Below, in pieces: positions 43,264 to 51,550 of a stretch of 64,000 nt of DNA. The translations under genes were made by a program, and so were the position numbers. The stretch is taken from positions 186,001 to 250,000 of the forward strand of contig JBLZWL010000001.1 of NCBI GenBank assembly GCA_049194865.1, in the 5' to 3' direction. Positions within the stretch are counted from its first letter, which is position 1. Each line of letters opens with the position of its first letter. The notes under the pieces were generated by a model. That model saw only the letters and a list, made by a program, of their open reading frames with translations. It was not told the origin of the DNA and did no database searches. The DNA comes from Myxococcus terminator_A. Lineage in GTDB: Bacteria; Myxococcota; Myxococcia; Myxococcales; Myxococcaceae.

Positions 43264-44247
43264 ATGAAGCGTATGGCTGCGGTGGTGCTCGCGATGGTGG
43301 TCAGCGGGTGCGCGTCTGTGAAGGTGGAGCAGCGGAACGGTTGCTGGGTGAAGCAAGTCCGCACCTTTCCCTCCACCTTCAAGGAAGAAGTGGGCCCCTG
43401 CTCGCGGCCGAAGCCGGAGTGGTCGGAGGATCGGCTCACGCGGCTGGTGCAGGAGTGCGTGATGCACGCGGACTACCGCTGGCAGAGCAGCGCGATGGTG
43501 GCCTGGAATCGCGGTGAGCCCCTGCCGACGCGCGAGTCGGACGAGAAGGTGCTCGAGTCGTGCATGGTCACCGCGGAGAAGATGCTCTCGACGGAGAAGC
43601 GGGAGTTGCAGCAGCGCCTGAGTGAGGTCTCGAAGGAGCGCGACAGCCTGCGCGCCAACCAGGAGCAGGAGCGCGAGTCGTACCGGGCGAAGCTGGATGC
43701 GCAGCGTGACGCGGCTCAGGAGGCGCTGGTGACGGAGCGCGAGCGGCTCCAGAGCAGCATGGACGCGCAGCGAGAGCACTCCCAGTCGAGTCTGGACAAG
43801 GCACGGGACCAGATGCACGAGAGCAACGGCCGGCTGGCGAACGCGCTCGGTGAGGCGGCGAAGCGGCCCACGCCTTCCGCTGTGGCGACGGCCACGTCCA
43901 CCTCCACGAGCGAGGGCAAGGCGGACACGCGCAGCGACTCCAACTCGCGAGGCGATTCGCGTGCCCGGGGAGACGCCGCGAGGTCGAGCAATCCTCGAGT
44001 GGCGAAGCCCATCGTGGCGACGCCGACGAGCACCATGTGCTCGTTGCCCTCCAAGAGCGCATTGAAGCAGGCCACCTCCACCAACACGGCGGGCGAAACG
44101 GACACGAAGAGCGAGCCTCCGAGCTGCCAGCCGATGCAGCCCGCAGAACCCACGGAGCCCGAGCCGGCCCTCGAGCCCCAGGCTCAATCCCAGACGGCCT
44201 CCGTGCCCCTGCCGCTGCTATCCGTGCCACCGGGCGCGGCGGAGTAG
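43264..44247 (+). CDS. Coiled-coil lipoprotein with low-complexity tail
   Basis: A 327-residue lipoprotein with lipobox VVSGC (Cys16). Residues about 60-110 are helical with paired Cys; about 110-200 form a long heptad-like coiled coil (KRELQQRLSEVSKERDSLRAN, AQREHSQSSLDKARDQMHES). The last 120 residues are Ser/Thr/Ala/Pro/Glu-rich and probably disordered. It resembles the N-terminal, delivery-type regions of large myxobacterial surface proteins, but no catalytic domain follows. The toxin/immunity pair lies convergently on its 3' side. Confidence 0.7.
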   Translation: MKRMAAVVLAMVVSGCASVKVEQRNGCWVKQVRTFPSTFKEEVGPCSRPKPEWSEDRLTRLVQECVMHADYRWQSSAMVAWNRGEPLPTRESDEKVLESCMVTAEKMLSTEKRELQQRLSEVSKERDSLRANQEQERESYRAKLDAQRDAAQEALVTERERLQSSMDAQREHSQSSLDKARDQMHESNGRLANALGEAAKRPTPSAVATATSTSTSEGKADTRSDSNSRGDSRARGDAARSSNPRVAKPIVATPTSTMCSLPSKSALKQATSTNTAGETDTKSEPPSCQPMQPAEPTEPEPALEPQAQSQTASVPLPLLSVPPGAAE

Positions 44248-44291
44248 CTCCGTCGACGTTCAGGGCGAGGGCGCACCGCGAGGTCCCCGCC

Positions 44292-45134
44292 TCAAACGAA
44301 GTGAGCCATCTCCAGGGCGTGGCCCTTCGCGTTCATCGCTGTCAGCACATCTCGTAGTCGTGGAGAGATGAGCCAACGGGGCTCGGGGCGAAGCTCGCCT
44401 CGCCTGTCACCAAAGAGCTTGTCCGTGATGAAGAGGTCGGAGCCATCATGACTGGCTCGCTCCACGTACAGCTCGGAGAGCTGATTGAGTCCGGCGACAT
44501 GGCCCTTCGGACATCGGTGCTCGCCGCGCTCGTCGAGGTCGAAGGGATTGTTTCCCGCCAACGTCCTCGCGGCCAGCCGCAGCGGCATCGAGGTCACGAC
44601 AGGTTGATACCAATCCGAGGCTTGAGGCACCCTGCCTCCACCGTGCATCACCGGACGGAACTCCGCGCCTCGAAGTCCCGCCGCATGGAAGGCCTCCACG
44701 AATCTCGAGGAGACCACCACCTCTCCCGCGAGCGTCTGGGCGATGTCCTTGCTCTTGGCGATGCGCCGCGTGTCGAGGATGAGCGCGGTTGTCTGCCGCG
44801 CACCGGCACCGCAACACTCGCAGGCGGCAGACTCGTCGTACCCGGTGCCGCACATGGAGCCTGTAGGCTCGAACGACGTGCGAATGACGAGATTCAGCAG
44901 CTCCGCCGACTTGAGCTCCATGGCTGAATAGCGGCGCTCGATGTTCCAGTAGGTGAAGAAGAGGCTGCCCTGCTCGCGGAGTTTCCGCTCGATGTCACCA
45001 ATCTCCTGCACACGAGGGTCCTCGCGTGGCAGCACCACCTTCCTCAACGTCTCATTCACGAGCGTCCCGAGCCCTGGCTCCAGGAACCGCTGGGCTCGCT
45101 CTTCCGCAATCCTGAACTCGATGGTCTCGCGCAT
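44292..45134 (-). CDS. Immunity protein of the lipoprotein toxin pair (CxxCG family)
   Basis: A 280-residue cytoplasmic protein starting MRETIEFRIAEERAQRF. Conserved blocks shared with the 25559-26404 protein: YSAMELKSAELLNL, CGTGYDESAACECCGAGARQ with the CxxCG pair, TLAGEVVVSSRF, EFRPV, NNPFDLDE..HRCPKGHVAGLNQLSEL, DGSDLFIT and LRPEPRWLISPRL. It starts 2 bases after the stop of the toxin gene, a spacing typical of toxin-immunity operons. The CxxCG/CPKGH cysteines may bind zinc. The function is inferred from the partner; the family is not one I can name. Confidence 0.72.
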   Translation of the reverse strand: MRETIEFRIAEERAQRFLEPGLGTLVNETLRKVVLPREDPRVQEIGDIERKLREQGSLFFTYWNIERRYSAMELKSAELLNLVIRTSFEPTGSMCGTGYDESAACECCGAGARQTTALILDTRRIAKSKDIAQTLAGEVVVSSRFVEAFHAAGLRGAEFRPVMHGGGRVPQASDWYQPVVTSMPLRLAARTLAGNNPFDLDERGEHRCPKGHVAGLNQLSELYVERASHDGSDLFITDKLFGDRRGELRPEPRWLISPRLRDVLTAMNAKGHALEMAHFV

Positions 45135-45136
45135 CT

Positions 45137-45778
45137 TCAGGGGGAGATTCCGATGAGTTGAGGAACCGGATACCTGGCGTAGACGCGCACCAGGATGTCC
45201 GTCAGCGCCTGTGGGTCCGGCCTACGGCCCTGACCATACTGCCACTCCTCCCGAAACGCCCGGGTGATGGCCTTGTGGTACGCGGTCGGCACTCGGTACG
45301 TCTGACCGTCCTTCGCTCCTCCCAGATACATGGGGATGAGGTGGTGGTTCTCGTATCCCGCGCTGTTCGGATACGTGGCCTGCGCCTCCTTGAGGCGCTG
45401 GAGATAGAGCTGCCGCGCCTGAAGCACCACTGAGGCATCCACGGTTCTTCTCGCCCGGACCTGGACCTGAAGGGGCGTGGGGCGAGGACTCAGCAACGGC
45501 GGACGTCGCAGCGGTCCGGCGCCAGGAGCACGCCGCACCGGCCGGGTGGCAATGGCTCCTTCGAGCGGATCCACCGCGACACCCCGAACCTGCTGCTCCC
45601 AATCCACGGGGAGGAAGGCACCTGCCCGCTCTTCCGTCGGCTCCGCTGGCGGGGGCTCGACGTAGGAGACGTCCGCGTCCAGCGCATCCGGAGATGACTT
45701 CCCTCGCGCTACCTCCGAACCACTCGCACACCCCAGCAACAGGACAAGAAGCACCCAGCCCGACACGGCCTTCGACAT
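45137..45778 (-). CDS. Lipoprotein toxin candidate with HHxxP nuclease-like C-terminus
   Basis: A 213-residue lipoprotein from ATG 45778 with lipobox LLLGC (Cys18) followed by ASGSE. After a disordered Pro/Arg linker (about 25-125) comes a compact C-terminal domain (about 128-213): ARQLYLQRLKEAQATYPNSAG, YENHHLIPMYLGGAKDGQTY, RVPTAYHKAITRAFREEW. The HHLIP...LGG...YHxxITxxF arrangement resembles HNH/endonuclease-VII-type toxin domains. A lipoprotein anchor plus toxic C-terminus followed at once by a candidate immunity gene is the layout of Sit toxins exchanged between myxobacteria through outer-membrane exchange. Activity is not demonstrated. Confidence 0.7.
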   Translation of the reverse strand: MSKAVSGWVLLVLLLGCASGSEVARGKSSPDALDADVSYVEPPPAEPTEERAGAFLPVDWEQQVRGVAVDPLEGAIATRPVRRAPGAGPLRRPPLLSPRPTPLQVQVRARRTVDASVVLQARQLYLQRLKEAQATYPNSAGYENHHLIPMYLGGAKDGQTYRVPTAYHKAITRAFREEWQYGQGRRPDPQALTDILVRVYARYPVPQLIGISP

Positions 45779-45999
45779 GATTGTCAGCCTCCGCGTCACG
45801 CTGGCGTCCCTCGCCCCCGACGCATCTCTAGAGGTGTCACGGGTCTGTCCCTGGGCTCCCGAGTCTGGACGTGGGCGCTCTGCGCTCCCGTGCCGGACAG
45901 GGTGTTCCCGGGTCCATCGTCCTCAGTGTCTCCCTCACATCGGTTGCGTCAGGCCGGCCGCCTCAAAAGCCATTTGAGTAGCCCCTCTCCAGGGACTTC

Positions 46000-46071
46000 T
46001 CAGAACTAGCTCAATGGGAGAGCACAAGACTGATAATCTTGAGGTTGAAGGTTCGACTCCTTCGTTCTGAA
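46000..46071 (+). tRNA. tRNA-Ile(GAT)-like gene, unusually AT-rich
   Basis: A complete cloverleaf can be folded: acceptor TCAGAAC (46000-46006) with GTTCTGA (46064-46070), seven pairs; D stem GCTC/GAGC with loop AATGGGA; anticodon stem CAAGA/TCTTG with loop CTGATAA (anticodon GAT, 46032-46034); T stem GAAGG/CCTTC with loop TTCGACT; discriminator A46071. U8, A9, the GG pair of the D loop and TTC of the T loop are in place. CCA is not encoded. The first pair is U1-A72, rare for isoleucine tRNA, and GC content is far below the flanks. Confidence 0.8.
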
Positions 46072-46402
46072 CCGATCTCTAACATCGGCTCCGCCAGGAA
46101 GCTCCACCCCTAGCCGGTGAGCGCGCTGGCCCACCCCGTCCACCCTCCCCCACCGCGAAGCCTCGCCGTCCGCCAGGGCGACAGTCTCCTTCCGAGCCGT
46201 CAGCGGAAGTCCTGTCGTCGTCCGCGCCCGGCTCGGCCCGCGAGCGCGGGATGCGGTGACGAGGCAGGGCACGCAGTCAGCGCGCTCCACCCGCGAAGGG
46301 TGGGGCCTCCACTTTTCAGCAGTCCCCCGGGACGCGCGCTTCCTCGCGCCACCTCGCCTCCCGGGTTTCATCAAGTCCCCCACGGGGGAAAGGAGGTGCG
46401 CG
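46072..46402. other. 331-base region between tRNA and SPFH gene
   Basis: No gene is supported. It becomes strongly GC-rich immediately after the tRNA. The last 15 bases carry AAAGGAGGTGCGCG, an excellent ribosome binding site for the SPFH gene. No repeat of the tRNA 3' end was noticed, so there is no sign of an att duplication within the visible sequence. Confidence 0.5.
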
Positions 46403-47527
46403 ATGTGTTTCTTCAAGCGTGTGGATGTCGTGCAGCACGAGCGGGCTTTCGTCCTCGTCGACGAGGTGCCGACGCGCTACCTCGTGCCGGGCCGCTACAG
46501 TCTCACCTACCCCTTCCGCAACGTGCGCATCGTCCGCGTCGCCACGGGCATGCCCTTGACGAACCTCGACACGGAGATGCTCGCGCTCGTGCCCTCCTCG
46601 GACCTCCAGGTCATCGAGCTGGGTCCCACCGAGCGCGCCATGCTCTACCACCGGGGTCGCCCCTCGATGTGGCTCGGCCGTGGCCAGCACCAGGTGTGGA
46701 CGGTGGAGCGCCTCCCCAGCCGCGACTCCGTGCCTGCCTCTTCCGCCGTGAGCATCGAGCGCCTGGACACGTCCGGCGTCGCCACCGCGCCACTGCAGGA
46801 CGACGTGCGCGCCAAGGTCCCCGCCAGTGACTACGTGGAGGCCACGGCCACCGAGGGCAGCGTCGTGCTGCGCTACGTGGACGGCACCCTGGACGCGGTG
46901 CTGCCCGCCGGCCGCCACGCCGCGTGGACCGTCGCCCGCAAGGTCCAGCTCGCCGTCATCGACCTGCGCGAGCGCCTGCTCCACGTCACCGGCCAGGAGG
47001 TCATGACCAAGGACCGCGTCACGCTGCGCCTCAACCTCTCCACCGCCTTCCGCGTCGCGGACGCCCGCCGGCTCGCCGTCGTCGCCCGCGCGCCGGATGA
47101 CATCCTCTACCTCGCCATGCAGCTCGCGGCCCGCGAGTCCGTGGCCACGCGCACGCTGGACGAGCTGCTCGCCTCCCGTGAGGCCGTGGCCGAGGACCTC
47201 TTCGCGCAGGTGAAGGAGCGCGCGGAGTCCGTGGGCCTGGAGCTGCTGCGCTTCGGCATCAAGGACGTCGTGCTGCCGGGTGAGATGAAGGAGCTGCTCA
47301 ACCGCGTCATCCAGGCCCAGAAGGAGGCCGAGGCGAACGTCATCACCCGCCGCGAGGAGACGGCCGCCACGCGCTCCATGGCCCAGACGGCGAAGGTGCT
47401 CGCGGAGAACCCGCTGCTCGTGCGCCTCAAGGAGCTGGAGGCCTACAAGGACCTCGCGGCCAAGGTCGGCCAGGTCCACCTGGTGCTCGGCGAGGGCGCG
47501 GTGCCCTCGCTCCAGCTCAAGGGCTGA
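46403..47527 (+). CDS. SPFH/band 7 (slipin-like) protein
   Basis: A 374-residue protein from ATG 46403 (MCFFKRVDVVQHERAFVLVDEVP). Residues 1-140 are a repeated beta-type N-terminal region; about 150-290 form the SPFH core (VDGTLDAVLPAGRHAAWTV, VIDLRERLLHVTGQEVMTKDRVTLRLNLSTAFRV); about 265-345 is the helical arm ending in RVIQAQKEAEANVITRREETAATRSM. There is no clear N-terminal membrane helix, unlike typical slipins, so membrane contact may be by the N-terminal hydrophobic residues only. Forms large oligomers in other systems; partner (NfeD-type) gene not present. Confidence 0.87.
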   Translation: MCFFKRVDVVQHERAFVLVDEVPTRYLVPGRYSLTYPFRNVRIVRVATGMPLTNLDTEMLALVPSSDLQVIELGPTERAMLYHRGRPSMWLGRGQHQVWTVERLPSRDSVPASSAVSIERLDTSGVATAPLQDDVRAKVPASDYVEATATEGSVVLRYVDGTLDAVLPAGRHAAWTVARKVQLAVIDLRERLLHVTGQEVMTKDRVTLRLNLSTAFRVADARRLAVVARAPDDILYLAMQLAARESVATRTLDELLASREAVAEDLFAQVKERAESVGLELLRFGIKDVVLPGEMKELLNRVIQAQKEAEANVITRREETAATRSMAQTAKVLAENPLLVRLKELEAYKDLAAKVGQVHLVLGEGAVPSLQLKG

Positions 47528-47556
47528 AGCTCCGCCACACGTGACACATCGCTGAG

Positions 47557-47594
47557 CGAAGGGCCTCTGGGGCCGGTTCCCCGGGGGCCCTTCG
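47557..47594 (+). terminator. Hairpin terminator after the SPFH gene
   Basis: CGAAGGGCCTC (47557-47567) pairs with GGGGCCCTTCG (47584-47594), 11 positions with one G-U, 30 bases after the stop. Confidence 0.7.
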
Positions 47595-47705
47595 TGCGTT
47601 CACGGCACCGTGCGTCAAACACGCTCCGCGCTGCGGGGCGCCGTGGCTGACTCGAAAATCAATCTCGGCTACCCTCGGGCCTTTCGTTCCCGTGAGGAGT
47701 CCGAG

Positions 47706-49523
47706 ATGTCGTCGTCCGCGAACCACTACGTCCCCAACCTGCGCGATATCGAGTTCAATCTCTTCGAGTTCCTCGACATCGGCCGTACCTCCCTGGGGCG
47801 CGCGCCCTTTGGCGACCTGGACGAGACGGCCGCCCGGCAGATGTTGCAGGCGTTCGCCGTGCTGTGCGCGAACGAGCTGGCGCCCTCCTTCGACGAGGCC
47901 GAGCACACGCCGCCCAAGCTGGAGAACGGCGAGGTGACGCTGCCTCCCGGACTGAAGAAGTCCATGAACGCGTTCTTCGATGCGGGGATGCACCTGCTGG
48001 AGCAGCCCCCGCACCTGGGCGGCATGGGCGCGCCGCCGTCGCTGGGCTGGGCCGCGTTCGAGCTGCTGGTGGGCGCCAACTCCTCGCTGGCCTTCTACAC
48101 GCTGGGCAACCTGCTCGCGCGCATCATCGACCGGCTGGGGACGGACTCGCAGAAGCAGCGCTTCCTGCCGCACATGCTGGAGAAGCGCTGGGGCGGCACC
48201 ATGGTGCTCACCGAGCCGGACGCAGGCAGCGACGTGGGCGCCGCGCGCACCAAGGCGCGTCCCGTGGGCGGCGACGTGTGGGAAATCGAGGGAGTGAAGC
48301 GCTTCATCACCAACGGTGACTCGGACATGTCCGAGAACATCATCCACATGGTGCTGGCGCGTCCGGAAGGCGCGCCTCCGGGCACCAAGGGCCTGTCGCT
48401 GTTCGTCGTGCCCAAGTTCTGGGTGAACGAGGACGGCAGCCTGGGTGAGCGCAACGGTGTCGTGTGCACCAAGCTGGAGAAGAAGATGGGGCTGAAGGGC
48501 TCCGTCACGTGTGAGCTGACGTTCGGCGACGGCAAGCCCTCGCGTGGCGTGCTCCTCGGCGAGGTCCACGACGGCATCCGGCAGATGTTCTACATCATCG
48601 AGCAGGCGCGCATGGCGGTGGGCGTGAAGTCCATGGCCACGCTGTCCGCGGGCTACCAGCGCGCGCTGGCCTTCTCGAAGGACCGGCTCCAGGGCGCCGA
48701 CCTGCTCCAGGCGCGCAACAAGCTGGCGCCGCGCGTGCCCATCTTCCAGCACCCGGACGTGCGCCGCATGCTGATGGCGCAGAAGGCCCACGCCGAGGGC
48801 ATGCGCGCGCTGTGTCTCTACACCGCGGCCGTCCAGGACGGCGTGGAGATGAAGGGCGGCCACCGCGCCACCGAGGCCGGCGAGCTGGACACGCTCAACG
48901 ACATGCTGCTGCCCTTGGTGAAGGGCTACTGCTCGGAGAAGGCGTTCGAGCTGCTCGCGCTGGCGCTCCAGGTGCACGGTGGCTCCGGCTACCTGCAGGA
49001 CTACCCGGTGGAGCAGTACCTGAGAGATCAGAAGATCGACACGCTCTACGAGGGCACCACGCACATCCAGGCGCTCGATTTGCTCATGCGCAAGGTGGCG
49101 AAGGACGGCGGCGCGACGCTGCAGGGCCTGTTGTCGCAGGTGCGCGAGACGGCCGAGGGCGACCTGGGTGGAGGCGAGCTGCAGACGGAGCGCGCCACGC
49201 TGGGCAAGGCGCTGGGTGACTTGGAGACGATGCTCGGCACGCTGATGGGCAAGCTGGGCGAGTCCGTCTACCACGTGGGCCTGCAGGGCAACCGCGTGCT
49301 GGCCGGCGTGGCGGAGCTGGTCATCGGCTGGCTGCTGGTGCGTCACGCGGGCGTGGCGGTGGAGCGGATGAAGAGCAACCCCGGCGACAAGGCCTTCTAT
49401 GTGGGCAAGCTCGCCAGCGCGCGCTGGTATTGCGCGGAGGTGCTCCCGGGCCTCGCGCACGCCGCGCGCATGGTGGAGGCCGGCACGCTGGACCTGATGG
49501 ACGTCCCCGAGGAGTCGTACTGA
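47706..49523 (+). CDS. Acyl-CoA dehydrogenase with long C-terminal extension
   Basis: A 605-residue flavoprotein from ATG 47706 (GAGGAG upstream). The core motifs are GGTMVLTEPDAGSDVGAARTKA, FITNGDSDMSENI, GLSLFVVPKF, QARMAVGVKSMATLSAGYQRAL, QVHGGSGYLQDYPVEQYLRDQKI and the catalytic Glu449 in DTLYEGTTHIQALDL. This long type, with an extra helical C-terminus (about 460-605), is the FadE/AcdA-like group that acts on long-chain or unusual acyl-CoAs. ETF-dependent; electron-transfer genes are not adjacent. Two hairpins follow the gene. Confidence 0.93.
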   Translation: MSSSANHYVPNLRDIEFNLFEFLDIGRTSLGRAPFGDLDETAARQMLQAFAVLCANELAPSFDEAEHTPPKLENGEVTLPPGLKKSMNAFFDAGMHLLEQPPHLGGMGAPPSLGWAAFELLVGANSSLAFYTLGNLLARIIDRLGTDSQKQRFLPHMLEKRWGGTMVLTEPDAGSDVGAARTKARPVGGDVWEIEGVKRFITNGDSDMSENIIHMVLARPEGAPPGTKGLSLFVVPKFWVNEDGSLGERNGVVCTKLEKKMGLKGSVTCELTFGDGKPSRGVLLGEVHDGIRQMFYIIEQARMAVGVKSMATLSAGYQRALAFSKDRLQGADLLQARNKLAPRVPIFQHPDVRRMLMAQKAHAEGMRALCLYTAAVQDGVEMKGGHRATEAGELDTLNDMLLPLVKGYCSEKAFELLALALQVHGGSGYLQDYPVEQYLRDQKIDTLYEGTTHIQALDLLMRKVAKDGGATLQGLLSQVRETAEGDLGGGELQTERATLGKALGDLETMLGTLMGKLGESVYHVGLQGNRVLAGVAELVIGWLLVRHAGVAVERMKSNPGDKAFYVGKLASARWYCAEVLPGLAHAARMVEAGTLDLMDVPEESY

Positions 49524-49532
49524 GGCGTGCTG

Positions 49533-49597
49533 TCCCCCGGCCGCACCCGTGGCCGGGGGAGGACACCTCAGGGGCCATCCCCCCGTCCTGACGGGGG
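49533..49597 (+). terminator. Double hairpin between acyl-CoA dehydrogenase and the next gene
   Basis: First hairpin: TCCCCCGGCC (49533-49542) with GGCCGGGGGA (49551-49560). Second: CCCCCGT (49580-49586) with ACGGGGG (49591-49597). Both are strong; the second stands 26 bases before the next start codon, so it could also act on translation or as an attenuator. Confidence 0.65.
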
Positions 49598-49622
49598 AGA
49601 CAGCGGTGGCCCGGCGTTCGCA

Positions 49623-50213
49623 ATGAGGGTGGGAGTGATGCTCTCCGCCCTCACCGTCGCCGCCATCGTCGCCCTGGGTTCTCCCGCTCCCGAGACGGGA
49701 GGCCCGCTGGAGCTGGCGCGCTTCGCCGGCCACGTCGTCGCCTGCACGCAGGACGGCCTGGAGGTGCTCACCTCCTCTGGCAAGCCCGTGCGCGTCATCT
49801 CCACCGAGGAAGGGCTGCCGAGCGACTCCTGCCTCGCGCTGGAGGTCGCGGGGGAGCGGCTCTTCGCGGCCACCGACGCGGGCCTCGTCTCGCTGGATGA
49901 CGCCTTCCGGGTGGAGCCGGTGCTCGACGTGCGCTGGCACGCGCTGCCCGACGCCGAGGACGCGAGCGAGGCCGAGTACGTGGAGCGGCTGGACGCCCTG
50001 GCGCGGACGCTGCCCTCGGATGCGACCTACACGGTGCTGACCTCACTCCATGCGGGCACGGCGGACGGGCGCGTGCTGGAGCTGGGGACCCACCGGGTGT
50101 GGAACGTCGACGGTCCGGTGCTCGCCGTGGAAGTGGAGCGCCGGGGGGTGCGTGTCGCGACGGAGGACGGGGTGTTCCTCATCGACACAGAGGGACGGCT
50201 GGCGACACGGTAG
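49623..50213 (+). CDS. Exported propeller-like hypothetical protein
   Basis: A 196-residue protein with a signal peptide (MRVGVMLSALTVAAIVALGSPAP). The mature part has short strands with recurring patterns: ARFAGHVVACTQDGLEVLTSSGKPVRV, GERLFAATDAGLVSLDDAF, and VEVERRGVRVATEDGVFLIDTEGRL, like two or three blades of a two-component-regulator propeller. It is too short for a complete propeller, so it may dimerise or be a fragment family. ATG 49638 is an alternative start. Function unknown. Confidence 0.6.
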   Translation: MRVGVMLSALTVAAIVALGSPAPETGGPLELARFAGHVVACTQDGLEVLTSSGKPVRVISTEEGLPSDSCLALEVAGERLFAATDAGLVSLDDAFRVEPVLDVRWHALPDAEDASEAEYVERLDALARTLPSDATYTVLTSLHAGTADGRVLELGTHRVWNVDGPVLAVEVERRGVRVATEDGVFLIDTEGRLATR

Positions 50214-50318
50214 CCCTCGCGCCTCGCCTCGAAAGCGAGACATCATCAGCCCGTGGCGCAGGGCGGGTCCGTATGCCCATGGAGGGCATGTCGGGCCAGG
50301 GCCCCTTGGGAGCCACGG

Positions 50319-51530
50319 ATGGGCAGACGCGCGATGCATGGACGGCAAGCGGCACTGGTGGTGATGCTGGCGGGGCTCTGGGCGTGTGGTGGTGGCGAGG
50401 ACGCGGTGAAGCGGGAGGACTTCGGCGGCGAGGTCGTCCAGGCGCTCTGCGCACGGGCCCAGCGCTGTGGCGAGTACGCCCACGCGAGCGCGTGTGAAGA
50501 GGACATGCGCCGCTGGGGACGCGACGTCTACCTGGGGCTGGGGACGCGCTACGACGATTCGCTGCGCACCGGCCAGCTCCGCTTCGACGAGGGGGCTGCC
50601 CGGCGCTGTCTGGAATCCATCAGAGGAGGAAGCTGTGACACGCCCGCGCTGTCCGATGACGCGTGGCGGTTCGGCATCGAGTACGACGCGACCTGCCGGG
50701 TGCTCGTGGATTCGGCTTCATCCGAAAGCTGTCAGAGCAATCTCGAATGTGGCGACCAGGGCTACTGCGGCTACGTGTCGGAGAACGCCTGCGCGGGTGT
50801 GTGCCAGGCACGAGGCACGGAGGGTTCCGTGATTCCCCAGCGCACCCCGTGCGCACCTGGGCTCGTGCTCGTAGGCCTGCCCTGGACCTGTATTCGCCCC
50901 CAGGAGGAAGGCGCCTCGTGTGTCGTCCAAAACGAGGGAGGCACCTCTTCCCTGCTGCCATGCGCGGAGGGCCTCTGGTGCGACGGGAATGGCTACAAGA
51001 CGTGCAAGCGGGTGGGCTCGGAGGGAGACATCTGCGAGAACCAGGGCTACTACCCGTGCGGCCCCTCCCTGGTGTGCAGCGACAACAAATGCGTCCGCCG
51101 CGCGAAGGAAGGCTCGGCCTGCACCGCGCCGACCTATAGCTCGGCCAGCTGGCTCCACGTCGACGCGTGCCAGCGAGAGCTCTTCTGCGACGCGAACCCA
51201 GACGACCTGGGGTTGTGCCGTCCACGCCGCGCGGAGCTGCAGGAGTGCCGCCTGGACAGCGAGTGCGCGGAGGGACTGTTGTGCAAGGACGCGCGCCTCG
51301 AGGCGGGCCGCCGGGGCGTCTGCGTGAAGGCCCTGGCACCAGGAGAGGCCTGTGACCTCGAGAACCTGGGCTGCCCCCAAGGCCACGCCTGCGCCGTGGC
51401 TGAGTTGGGCCTGCGCTGCCTGCCCATCGTTCGTGAGGGAGAGCCCTGCGGACGGCGGTCCGCATGTGACACCGGAAGCAGCTGCGTGGGCCTGCGCTGT
51501 ATTTCCATCGAGGCCGCGTTCTGCCGATGA
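50319..51530 (+). CDS. Cys-rich lipoprotein
   Basis: A 403-residue protein with signal and lipobox GLWAC (Cys23 from ATG 50319; ATG 50334 is an alternative start). It contains more than 30 cysteines in repeated modules such as CQSNLECGDQGYCGYVSENAC, CAEGLWCDGNGYKTCKRVGSEGDIC, CGPSLVCSDNKCVRRAKEGSAC and CRLDSECAEGLLCKDARL, the Dickkopf-like/C-rich repeats found in many myxobacterial lipoproteins. The N-terminal 110 residues form a helical domain with its own cysteines. Probably a surface or periplasmic binding protein; function unknown. Confidence 0.75.
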   Translation: MGRRAMHGRQAALVVMLAGLWACGGGEDAVKREDFGGEVVQALCARAQRCGEYAHASACEEDMRRWGRDVYLGLGTRYDDSLRTGQLRFDEGAARRCLESIRGGSCDTPALSDDAWRFGIEYDATCRVLVDSASSESCQSNLECGDQGYCGYVSENACAGVCQARGTEGSVIPQRTPCAPGLVLVGLPWTCIRPQEEGASCVVQNEGGTSSLLPCAEGLWCDGNGYKTCKRVGSEGDICENQGYYPCGPSLVCSDNKCVRRAKEGSACTAPTYSSASWLHVDACQRELFCDANPDDLGLCRPRRAELQECRLDSECAEGLLCKDARLEAGRRGVCVKALAPGEACDLENLGCPQGHACAVAELGLRCLPIVREGEPCGRRSACDTGSSCVGLRCISIEAAFCR

Positions 51531-51550
51531 GCGGGTGACGGGCTCGCGGC

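Noticed and set aside
46006..46416. Minus-strand open frame covering the tRNA
   Set aside because: Its C-terminus is the reverse translation of the tRNA, a known source of false genes; the cloverleaf explains the sequence.
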